Source: Asterionellopsis glacialis (Eukaryota; Bacillariophyta; Plagiogrammaphyceae; Rhaphoneidales; Asterionellopsidaceae). Taken from it: a stretch of DNA of 57,734 nucleotides. How positions within the stretch are numbered: position 1 is the first letter of the stretch; every line of letters starts with the position of its first letter. Below are positions 10,737 through 20,249 of this stretch, one piece after another. The translations under genes and the position numbers were made by a program. The DNA lies in the NCBI GenBank assembly GCA_014885115.2, contig WKLE02000181.1, positions 18,359 to 76,092 on the forward strand, in the 5' to 3' direction. Under the pieces are notes generated by a model. The model had not been told where the DNA came from. It saw nothing but the letters and a program-made list of their open reading frames with translations, and did not search any database.

Positions 10737-10959
10737 GCTAGAGCAGTTAAAGAGCACATTTAGACCTCCGAAAAGTAAAGTAAAATAAAATAAAATTCTA
10801 TCCATCTCTATGTCTGGGATACATTAATTGTTTTGTCTAGAATATTGTGCTGATACACTACTTTGACTAATAGGACTTTGGATATCAACAATGATAATGA
10901 CTGCATTTTCTTAGTACCCCATACACTCATTTATGTTCTTACTCTTGGACACCTCTCAA

Positions 10960-12729
10960 TCAGGGCACAACCATGACATGGACCTAAGTGGATAAAAAGT
11001 TAGAATCAAACTTGTCTTTAGCAACACGGACACAATGATCATATTAGCAATCTATGTAACATAAGTATTTTGTCTTACCGATTGGTCTTTGTCGAAACAA
11101 CTATGCATTGTAAGAAGTATGACAAAGAATAATGTTAGCGAACAACAATACAGGTGTTGCCAGTAAGTCCCTTCTGAGCATTTATACATCAAATCTTACC
11201 TAAATTCTTGTTTTCCTTTGCTTTTCATCTTATCACTAACTGCTACTAACATCTATGCGAAAAATGCAATAAAATGATTTGCACCTTTTGTTAGAAATAC
11301 GGAATCAATCATGAATAACAAAAAGCATATTGGTTCTTTTCATTTTAAAGCACTTACATTTCCATCAAGCCAGTGAATGCCTTCAATATTGCAGTATATA
11401 TTATTACAGGAGGTGTCCTTAGGAAACTGATATACCTTGTGATCTCCATCGTCAAACTCAATCTCATCCAAGCTCCAGAGTCCATTGTCACCACGTCCGT
11501 TCAACCTACCAATCCAAACAACACTATCTTCTTGAGATGATATTGCAACACGTCCATCGTCATTTAAAGTAATGGAAGAGTAATCTTGAAAGTCAGCAGA
11601 CTTGGGAATCGGGATCTGCTTTATAGTTTTCCAGGTACAAGTACCATCTTCTGAACTCCCCTTCTTCATGGCTACAATGCGACCGTTTCCAGTATCGTCC
11701 TTTGTATTTTCCGCACAATAGTTACCCTCACAAAGACCCAAGATAACTAACTCACCCTCGGTATCCCGAACCGAGATGGCACCCTCAAAGCCCTTACTAC
11801 TCGCGTTTAACCAGTACAATTGATAAAAATGAGTGCATTGGTTTTTAAGCCAAGTGTTGTACTCGTACACCTACGGCAATCAAAACCAACTCACCTGTTT
11901 CCCTCAAATACAAATTCGCTTGAACATTTATTTACAATTTCGTAGTCGTCTTCCGAAAGAAGCAGTTCTTCAACTATGGCACGGTAGGTTCCTGCTTTTC
12001 GTTTCTGTTTATGGGAGTGCCAAACTGATTCCCGGACAACATAAAAGATGCCATCATCGTGGAAAATAGCTTCATAACCCGACTCCTGCGTAAGGCATAG
12101 ACAATAATAATCATATTACCAAAACATGTGTAAGTTAGATGTAGATTTCAACGCCAGAAAGCATGGAAAACAAAATTAAAATGCACCTCTTCTTCACGGG
12201 CGGGATCTCCAATCTGAACATTTTCATCAGAGAAGGGTTGCAAAGATGAACCGAACTTGGAAATAGCCCAAGAACTATCACAGACAGCATAAACACTATC
12301 GTTTACGATAATGACATCTGAAGCTTCAAACTTTTTCTGACCACGAGCATCCTTGAACAAAGCAGAGAAAGGCATGTCGTAAGCTGTTTTGAGCGTTTTT
12401 GTAGAATAGCGCCCATCTTCACATAGTTCCAACTGATCACTGCAAGAACTAATCTCCTTATCTTTGTCTTTCTTCTTCCCTGACTTCTTGAACTCTGGAA
12501 GATCTTTCAAGGCACGTGGTGAATGATGATGTTTTTCAACAGATGACGCGACAAGAAGACTTAAAGCGAGGATTCCTATCGCAATGAGTATTCGATAAGA
12601 ATATATTGATCCCCTTCGATCTGTCTCTACGGACACATCTTGATTGCTATGTCCCCTTTCGGCGTACGTTTCATCATGAGAATCCCTTAACAGGAAACTT
12701 TGTTCATAAGTTGTATCCTGAGAAGGCAT
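10960..12729 (-). CDS. Membrane-anchored probable beta-propeller protein (diatom-type family), six exons
   Basis: Exons 12729-12187, 12085-11895, 11796-11358, 11252-11200, 11100-11079 and 10983-10960; all introns are GT-AG and in phase, 423 aa. The last exons are only 53, 22 and 24 nt. Residues about 46-63 form a signal anchor after a charged N-terminus, so the bulk is luminal or extracellular. Recurrent signatures are SDVIIVNDSVYAVCDSSWAI, GYEAIFHDDGIFYVVRES, NSKGFEGA, LGLCEGNYC, NIEGIHWLDGN, VAVSDK and CFDKDQS, ending VHVMVVP. The KGFEG / EGIHW pattern resembles SdiA-regulated or phytase-like propellers (GLEG motifs). No catalytic role can be assigned. The splice at 12187 uses GTGCAT, a weak donor, but phase and sequence support it. 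Convergent with the transporter gene. Confidence 0.82.
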
Positions 12730-13609
12730 CTTTGTTTACTCCAGATAACGACGGCAAGAAATATAAATTCAAAATGATTGTTAACTATCTGTTATAATAT
12801 GGTCCTGGATAACAATCTGTATATTATGGTCCTGAATAGATGCTTCGAAGTGATTTTGAGAAAATTTAGAGATATATCTAGTCTTTCAGTTCGTCTAGTT
12901 TCATCTAGTTAGTATAGTTCTGCTGTAGGATTCTACAGGTAACGGTATTTGGGGTCCCTCGGGGAGCTGTCTGAAAATCGAAATTTACGTGGAATTACGC
13001 AGGGAGATGCACGATTATCAAAATTGATTCTATTACTCCTATTTTACAAATATTGAATCACAAAGATCGAAGACCTATTGTTCCTTACCTTCCAGGTACG
13101 TGGAATCCAAGATTAAAATCAGTAACCGCATATCTTTTGAAAGCGATTATGTTGTACTGTACCACGTAAATACCTACCGTATTGTTCCTTACAGCTTTGT
13201 CTGTTCGTGCAACATTTATCAGGGTAGAAGATAACAGGAACTAACGCAAGATCCTACTGTCTGTCTGTACTGACACTTTCCACTCACCTGTTTCGGAATC
13301 GGGGTAGAGGATAACACGAACTTTACCTGGTAGAGCTCGAGCTCGGTCCTACCTGGTACTGTCTGTCTGTACTGACACTCTCCACTCACCTGTTTCGGAA
13401 CTCAACTTCTGATTGGATAGGACCTCTAAGTGGTAAGTGGTAAATTGGAAAAAGTAGTACCGGTACACTGAAGAGGTGAGTAGAGTTATTCATTCTTATT
13501 CGTTCATAGTTCAATTGGTTCCTTCAAAAGTGCATCTCGTAATTTCTTGGCAATCGTACAGTTTTGACATAAAAAAAGATCGAAGACGATTATCGACAAC
13601 AGGTCACAT
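12730..13609. other. Intergenic with imperfect tandem duplication
   Basis: Divergent spacer of about 880 bases between the propeller and Lys-rich protein genes. No gene is seen. It contains the duplicated block annotated at 13221-13400 and several GGTACC/TACCTGG words. Confidence 0.5.
13221..13400. repeat. Imperfect tandem repeat, two units of about 80-100 bp
   Basis: Unit 1 (about 13221-13299) and unit 2 (about 13301-13400) share GGGTAGARGATAACA at the left, and a longer right part containing TACTGTCTGTCTGTACTGAC followed by CACTCACCTGTTTCGGAA, with one change. Unit 2 carries an extra stretch of about 20 bases containing the palindrome GAGCTCGAGCTC. Confidence 0.8.
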
Positions 13610-14449
13610 ATGATATCAAAGAGGAGGATGGCGACTGGAGAAGATAAACCACCACCCATAGTTTACATTCGACCACCCACAGAGAACGATGCTCTCTTAC
13701 TAAAACTAGACAGTAATGGGGAGTATAGCGAGGGAGGAGAACCCAATGCACCACCTGAAGATGACGACGAGGAGGAAACGGTCGATGATATCGTTATCGA
13801 GAACACCGATGCGAAACGGATGGCAATTATCTCTCTCGTAGTTATGCTGGTGCTAGTGTTTGTAAGTGTTGTGATATTTTTAGATAATCGTCCCTTGCCA
13901 TCATCTGGCGTTAAAAATTCCAAATCACCAAAAAAACACAAATTTAGTACGAACTATGTCAAGAAGCATCACAAAAATCTAGTGCCGACAGGTAAGAAGA
14001 AAAAGGGGAAGAAAGGAAAGAAAGGGAAGAAGCATAAACAAAAGAATTATGACCAAGAACAGATGGATAACATACCAAGTAATGAAACAATACAACCAGA
14101 ATCATTATCAACATTACAAACTAATAAGTTGCTTGAAGAAATAGGTGTTCCACATCTTCCAGATATAGATTCACAGGAAGACAATGATGGCCCTAGAGTG
14201 GTGGAGAATAATGAAGGTGCTTCAAAGAAGAAAGCAGGAAAAAAACGCAAAACCAAATATGACCATTCAACAGAGGTTATAATATCAAATAGTAGTACAA
14301 TAGCTGAAGAGCCAATTGGAACGTCAAATCAGGTAGATTGGAGCGTAGTTGAAACTCCTGTCATTGATATCAAGTCTTCCGAGGACATTTCAACAGTGGA
14401 GTATAAAAGAGACGCCTTTAAGGGAAAATGGTTGCGACGGCAGATATGA
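13610..14449 (+). CDS. Type II membrane protein with Lys-rich luminal cluster
   Basis: Single exon, 279 aa. The cytosolic N-terminus (1-70) is proline-rich then acidic (PPEDDDEEET). A single hydrophobic helix lies at about 71-92. After it comes a strongly basic segment (about 102-147) with the repeat GKKGKKGKKHK, then a hydrophilic tail without recognisable domain. With positive charge after the helix the orientation is ambiguous, although the acidic N-terminus and lack of a cleavable signal fit either a type II protein or a basic cytosolic tail. If luminal, KxxK-spaced lysine clusters are the feature known to direct proteins to diatom silica; that is inference. ATG 13610 is the first; a second ATG six codons on (13628) is equally possible. 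Confidence 0.7.
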   Translation: MISKRRMATGEDKPPPIVYIRPPTENDALLLKLDSNGEYSEGGEPNAPPEDDDEEETVDDIVIENTDAKRMAIISLVVMLVLVFVSVVIFLDNRPLPSSGVKNSKSPKKHKFSTNYVKKHHKNLVPTGKKKKGKKGKKGKKHKQKNYDQEQMDNIPSNETIQPESLSTLQTNKLLEEIGVPHLPDIDSQEDNDGPRVVENNEGASKKKAGKKRKTKYDHSTEVIISNSSTIAEEPIGTSNQVDWSVVETPVIDIKSSEDISTVEYKRDAFKGKWLRRQI

Positions 14450-14695
14450 ATTACTGCCAATTTTGACATGAGAGAATCATCACGCATTTCAGCTATCAAG
14501 GGAGAAGACGTCTTACTGCATAAGAATGTTCAATCTATTACACACCAACGATTCCTTACTATCACGATGAATGCAGATATAGAAAAATGCTTTTACAGAC
14601 AAACTGAATAATGAACTATTTGAAATATAGTTGATGAAGACAATAATGCTACTGTAGAAGAACGCGTTCACAACCAGATGTGAGATTATAGTTTT

Positions 14696-16194
14696 TTACT
14701 GATCTTTTTTACGTTCCTGGGCTTGTTCTGGTGCATCCTCACTGGGACTCGTCGCAGGGGCGTTTACCTCAGGTTGCGGTGGGTGCCATTCTTCATCTGG
14801 CCCCGCAAACAATAAAATAACAATGATTATAGTACATATCGTCGCCAGTCCAGTCCAGGGCATGTTACCAAAATATACATCTCCAACCATCCTGAGGATA
14901 TTATCACGTTTGGCCCGTTTCGATTGTTTCATTTCAACTTTGCCTTCGCCGATTGCCGTTATCAATTCCTTTACAGTTTTATACGCAGGATCTCTCCAGT
15001 ACTTTTTTGTCGGAAAATCGATCACAATAACTTGGGGTAACTCATCTACTTCTACTTCGAATTGACTTACAAACTTTGCCCATTTCTTTCCATTCACTGT
15101 TCCATAGTAATACTTGGAAGCTAAATCAGATGGTTCTGTTGTTGCAAATGTTGCCAGGTCCTTTTTTACTGAATTGAACTGACTTTCATCAGAAGCATCC
15201 GCAATCCCAACGACTATATGACGTCCGTGTCCTCCAATGTTTTTAAAATTCCTTGGGCCAAGTTCTGCCACAAGTGCAAAGTTATTTTCCTTCACAAAGT
15301 CCAAAAGTTGAATAGCTGTAAAGTCAGATTCAGTTGGTTTGAATAGCATGGGTGGTCTATCCTTTTCAATCTTCACTATGAATCCATTTTTGGCAGTTTC
15401 AGCATCCATACCTAACTCGGTCAACACAACATCATCTGACTTTTGTAAGATAGCAAAGTGTGCCAAATGTTGTAATTTACGTGCAACTTGTGTAAAAACT
15501 TGTGTAATATGATTTGATTGGAGTTGGTCACGAATTTTTTCATGTTCTTCCAGGGCTGGATGATAGGCTAGAAAGGCTACACCTTCATCATTTTTAGATG
15601 CAATATCATTCAAGGCCTGTTCATACGAATCAACTTTTGCAACAGCAGGAGCACTCATTTTGAAGGCAAACTTGACAATATCATCTTCCGTTCTCCCTAA
15701 CGTATAATCATGCACTTCACCATCACGAACGAACTTAAGAGTAGGGTATGCAGGGACACCGTAAGAATTACAAAGTCTATTTTCAACTGTGCAATCAATA
15801 GTCCCAATCGCAAGTTTCCCTTCTAATCTAGTTGCAGCTTTCTCTAAAATCGGGGCTAACTTTTTACAATGGCCACACCATGGTGCATAGAACTTCAAAA
15901 GCTATTGAATGTTTGAAAAAGAGAAGCAAAAACAAAAGTAAACCAACCATATTAGTTTACTAAATCAACTCCACATCAATAAAACCAAAAAAATCATGTG
16001 TCCAGTACTTGCAAGAATCTTACCCAAATGGAATTCGCTGGATCTTTCAATGCCTCTGTGATTGTATCTTTGTCCAATGCCACAACACTTGAATGAGGAG
16101 TTCCCGAAATGTACCCTGCGTGTGTAATCGCAATCGCTGTTAGCGATAAGAAGGCAACCTTAATCCAACTTATCATCATGGAGGAACACAACAC
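14696..16194 (-). CDS. Transmembrane protein disulfide isomerase (TMX3-like)
   Basis: Two exons, 16194-16024 and 15901-14696, 458 aa. Exon 1 gives the signal peptide (two nearby Met starts, at 16194 and 16179). The thioredoxin active site follows directly in exon 2: LLKFYAPWCGHCKK, with CGHC at residues 66-69; the cis-Pro region is YGVPAYPTLKF. Residues about 165-390 look like redox-inactive b-type thioredoxin folds (VDELPQVIVIDFP). A single C-terminal helix (about 405-424) and a cytosolic Pro/Glu-rich tail end in KKDQ, a canonical KKxx ER-retrieval signal. It should form or rearrange disulfides of secretory proteins in the ER membrane. Divergent from the plastid protein gene at 16585. Confidence 0.92.
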
Positions 16195-16584
16195 GATAGA
16201 ACTGGGAATAATTCTTATGGTGAAAAACTTGTGCTCGATATGATTCTTGCAGTTTCACAAGGGTTCGATTTTTCCCTCGTCTGTACGGTATCTTGTATCT
16301 TGCTTGGGCGTTGAGGGAGTCGAGTCGAGAGATTCGAATACAATTTGCTCCTCTGGGTTTGTTTATAGTATCAATGCTCTAGGGAGCTGCTTGCGTCATC
16401 ATTGACACACAAATCTTTGGAGTTTGGACACGTACGAAAGAAAAAGTTACCATCAAAGGGAAGTGAGCAAGCTCACATGAGAAAATCAAGAAAGGCTCAG
16501 CGCAAGCTTTCTGTGCTTGTCAAGCCAGATGCTGCATGCAACGGTTCCTCTGTCGACCATCATAACGTGCTTTTCTCTACGACA
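16195..16584. promoter_or_regulatory. Divergent promoter region between PDI and plastid protein genes
   Basis: 390 bases separate the two start codons, so both promoters and 5' UTRs must lie here. An open frame runs in from 16402 in phase with the plastid gene, but its first residues are basic and hydrophilic, so the functional start is taken as 16585, where the signal peptide begins. No TATA-like element is convincing. Confidence 0.45.
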
Positions 16585-17462
16585 ATGAAGCGTTTCTCTT
16601 TCCTTCTCGCACTTATTGCTGTCTTGGGCGCTGATGCCTTGGCTCCTCGTAAGTTTCATCTTCTTTCTATACCTTCACCCTAGATCGGGTCGTCATTCTT
16701 GATTCGAGAAAAACTTGATCTTCATGTTGTGATGGCTTTCTCGTTGTCTCGGATGCATGGGATCATCGGAAGTCTGTCCGACAAGGAGTGTGATGGTGAT
16801 GGCATAAGAAAATGTCACTTCACTTTTGTAAAAAAAAATCGTTCTCACTATTTACTTGCTTGATTTATGTATCTAAACATGTACCATTTTATTTAAAAAA
16901 TGTACCGATAGAGGGACCCAAGGCTTCCACCAAGCCTGCCTTTGACCTTAAGAAGGCTGCGGCTGGAACGTTTGCTGCTATGACTATTGCTTCCAATGCC
17001 TTCATGCCCATGGCTGATGCTATGGATTACCAGTACCCTGCTGCATTTTCTTCCAGTACTGTTGTTGCTGAAAAGGTTGTCCGCGAGGGTCTTTACAGAG
17101 ATTACGAGGTTGATCTTGTCCAAGAAACTGACGATGCTCGTTCCACCTTCAAGGCTGCCAAGGAGACCAAGAGCAAGAAGGGTAAGGACCTAAAATGTAT
17201 TGTGTAGCTTTTAACCTTTTTCTCCTTTGAATGTCCTCGTTTTGTATAATCTTCTCTAATCTCAAAGTTTTACCTTTTTAAAAATCTTAAAAAAACAGGC
17301 AAGTACACCGCCTTGTTGGCTGTCCTCATTGTAGGATCCTTTGTTATTCCCATGGCTCAATACTTCTGGTATGTTCGTGATGATGATTCTTCTGACCAAT
17401 TCTTTGCTGAAGATGTTCCTGAACCCCCAAAGAAGAAGGGTGGTTTCTTCGGACGCAAGTAA
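16585..17462 (+). CDS. Nucleus-encoded thylakoid membrane protein of plastid
   Basis: Three exons, 16585-16648, 16912-17181 and 17299-17462, 165 aa. Exon 1 is a signal peptide ending ADALAP, a variant of the diatom ASAFAP plastid-import motif with Leu for Phe. A transit-type segment (GPKASTKPAFDLKK) and a second hydrophobic stretch with an AxA site (FMPMADAM) follow, as for proteins passed to the thylakoid. The mature part has a conserved-looking soluble stretch (VVREGLYRDYEVDLVQETDD) and one membrane helix (TALLAVLIVGSFVIPMAQYF), then an acidic-to-basic C-terminus ending GGFFGRK. Size and design suggest a small photosystem or light-harvesting-associated subunit, but I cannot assign a named one. 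Confidence 0.8.
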
Positions 17463-18641
17463 GCACTATATTTATAGCAATCTATGCATTTTATTTTAAT
17501 TAGTCTCGGATTCACTGATAACATAAATCTTTAATAGGGACATGATCATATTATACACATCAAGTATACAATCTTATAGAGTTAGTGGGAACTCACGTGA
17601 CTTGTATTTTGATCCTAGTTTGCCTGACTTTAAAAAAATGCGCTTGGGTACAGATGCTCTAGTTTTCGACTGATGCGTTTTCATTAATTGCATGCCAATC
17701 CCACCTTTCTTAAACTATGAATTTTAAGTATGGATTGTATTCTGCATACACTCTTTTCCGAGTGAATTAATAAAATGTTCCGGACTTCGTAAAAGCTGTT
17801 CCAATGATTAAAATTCTTTTCTGGCGACAGTGTACCTCTACTGGTAGTCCTGCCGGTATCAGGTAGAGTGCTACTAACTAGACCTACTTTTTGAACTCTT
17901 TTCTGTGCCCCGAGTTTGTATCATGGTCTATTATGATTGTACATCAGTAATGGTGGCGCTTCCCGTTTATTCGTTTTGGTTAACATAAGCAATATATATT
18001 TAGAAAGCATTCTCAGGGTGTTGGCAGAAATAATAAAATATTAATGAAAAAAGTAAAATCTAGAAAATGCCTGGAGGTTTGTCACTTGCGAGGGTTTTGG
18101 AAGGGGAAGAGTTGGTTGCATTCTACACGTTAAGGAGTTCTTACAGCACCATAGCTCCTAAGAATTTCTACGTGATTTCTACGCAATTTCACCCATCATT
18201 CGATTGTCTTCTTCAAAAACAAAAAAAAACATTCTATTGGATCAGGACTCCAACTAAAAAAATTTCTCGATAATTATTTGTTCTGGCCGTCGAATACTCA
18301 TCAGAAATTCTTACGCTCCGCCTGTAGAATCTACGTAATAAACCTACTGCCTCCTTAGGTCAAGATTAGGTCCTAGAACTATTGAGCTGTGTTAGCGAAC
18401 CAGGGGAAGATAGTTTACGCGCTACTGTCTGTCGCTGTTAATAAATAGTTGATGCACCCAAGGTTTAATACCGGGAAAACTGAGACATACAAATCTCTCG
18501 TGTAACTTACAGGGCTCAGGCCTGACGAGGTATCAGAGCCTTGAAAGAGAAACAAAGGAAAGCACCGTGTCTCAAGAGTCCCTAGTCTAGTAATCGTGTG
18601 TCGAACACGGTCATTCCATAGCTATATCACAAACAGTCAAA
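17463..18641. other. Intergenic, with possible LTR/primer-binding-site relic
   Basis: About 1.2 kb without a supported gene. A tRNA-iMet-complementary segment (18529-18540) lies about 100 bases before SKP1 and is described separately. The 18067 open frame has no coding character. Confidence 0.4.
18390..18540 (+). mobile_element. Possible solo LTR end plus primer-binding site relic
   Basis: GGTATCAGAGCC at 18529-18540 equals 12 bases of the classic retrotransposon primer-binding site complementary to the 3' end of initiator tRNA-Met. Upstream, a block starting TGTTAGCG (18390) and ending CTTACA (18511) has TG...CA ends like a short LTR. The 17-base spacer before the PBS is longer than usual, and no gag or pol follows. 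Confidence 0.3.
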
Positions 18642-19157
18642 ATGGCGTCTGAAGAGTCCTCCGGAACCATTAACTTGGTGAGCAAAGAGGGAGATATCTA
18701 CGAAGTCCCCTTCGCAGTGGCAAAAATGTCGAAACTGGTAGAAACGATGTTAGACGACGATTTGGACGATGAAAATGAAGCACAGGAAATCCCTCTACCA
18801 AACGTGAAGGCAGCTGTGCTCCAGAAGGTAATTGAATACTGCTCACATTATCAGACAGAACCTATGACGCCGATCCAAACACCGCTGAAGAGCTCTAAGG
18901 TTGAGGATCTTGTGCAGAACTGGTATGCTGAATACGTAAAGGTTGATAGGGTAATGCTATTTGAACTTGTAACAGCTGCGAATTTCATGGACATCAAGCC
19001 ACTCCTTGATCTTACCTGTCTTGCGGTATCTGTAATGATCAAGGGTAAGACTGCTGAGGACCTAAGAAGAATCTTTAACATTAGCAACGAGTTTTCTCCA
19101 GAAGAGGAAGCCCAGGTGCGGGAGGAAAACAAATGGTGCGAACAGCCAGGACCCTAA
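18642..19157 (+). CDS. SKP1: SKP1, SCF ubiquitin-ligase adaptor
   Basis: Single exon, 171 aa, full length for SKP1. The N-terminal BTB/POZ fold is recognisable (INLVSKEGDIYEVPFAVAKM, then IPLPNVKAAVLQKVIEYCSH). The C-terminal SKP1 dimerisation/F-box-binding helices follow: LFELVTAANFMDIKPLLDLT, then GKTAEDLRRIFNISNEFSPE and EEAQVREENKWCEQ. It bridges cullin-1 to F-box proteins in SCF ligases and also serves in other F-box assemblies. The usual ...NKWCEE/D end is replaced by a slightly longer CEQPGP tail. Start: first ATG, in good context (AAAATGGCG). Confidence 0.97.
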   Translation: MASEESSGTINLVSKEGDIYEVPFAVAKMSKLVETMLDDDLDDENEAQEIPLPNVKAAVLQKVIEYCSHYQTEPMTPIQTPLKSSKVEDLVQNWYAEYVKVDRVMLFELVTAANFMDIKPLLDLTCLAVSVMIKGKTAEDLRRIFNISNEFSPEEEAQVREENKWCEQPGP

Positions 19158-20249
19158 AAGGGAAATACCACCAGAATTAGAGAGAATGGGTAAGGCGATA
19201 ACGATTATCAAGTCCGATAAAACATGTTTTCATGTAAATTTCTCCTGACTAGTAAGCTCATTCGCGACTGGTAGCCGTTCTTTGGGTATGAACAAACTGG
19301 GTCGATTGCCAAGGTTTACAAATTTCGACGAACCATGTTTCATATAATGTAATATTCTACTTAGTTTCATGATATTAACTAATTTCTTTTCAGTCAGTGC
19401 TGGTACTAATGTTGGTACAGGTTGAGAGAGCAGTAGAAAGACCACCTATTACAGTACTGGTAAATGTAGATATCGTCAACGTGAGACATAATAAGATACA
19501 ATTTGTACAGGTGTTCATTATATTTGCATCTATTGTCTCAAGCTTTATGAAATGTTGAAATCATGCACCACTCTTTAAGTGCAGGAATTTTGGAAAGAGG
19601 CATAAGAAGATACAATTTAGTCAGGTGTTTTTAATATTTGCAGCTGAGGACCTATTCTCAACGCTTTCATCTACGTGGACTTGTTGTGTTTATCTTTTTT
19701 CTATTTTTACTCGCAACTCTCAACCCCAACACAGGAGGAACCGTTGTGACTTCTCTCTTTGGAAGAAAGTCGTAAGCATTATTTTTGTAGACACTACCAG
19801 GTATATGAATCAAGAATTCAAATTTGCAGGCGAGCCTTTTTTTTCGCTAACTACCACCGTCAAGGAATGCTGACGTATGGGTAGTCTATTTTACTCATTT
19901 CGTACAGCACTGTCTGTACCGGTACATAGTATTTACTGTACATCCAGAAAATAAATCGGTCCATCAATGGTTCGACCGAAATATTACCAAAACAAAAACT
20001 AAGCTTGATTTCATCCTCGGATTGTTGCATATCAGAAATATTTTTATGTTTAAACTAAGGTGTACAAAATTGACACTAAGGAACTTACCTGGACCAACAA
20101 GTCTCGACAACGACTAAATGCTCACAAAAAGTCAATCATCTTCCACGGAAAATTCAAAATTATGAGTACGGTTAAAAGTCTATTGTTTATTATATTATAC
20201 TTGCAAGATACTTTTTGTGTGATCTCTGTTTTAACTCTGTAAGAGCATC
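19158..20249. other. Intergenic between SKP1 and the Doa10 gene (convergent)
   Basis: About 1.1 kb of AT-rich DNA. No gene supported. A sequence near 19478-19513 (ACATAATAAGATACAATTTGTACAGGTGTT) is echoed near 19600-19630 (GCATAAGAAGATACAATTTAGTCAGGTGTT), a weak direct repeat of about 30 bp. Confidence 0.45.

Noticed and set aside
16402..16584. N-terminal extension of the plastid protein gene
   Set aside because: In-frame, but it starts with basic hydrophilic residues that would mask the signal peptide beginning at 16585.
18067..18273. 68-codon ORF upstream of SKP1
   Set aside because: Short, with no domain, in DNA that looks intergenic.
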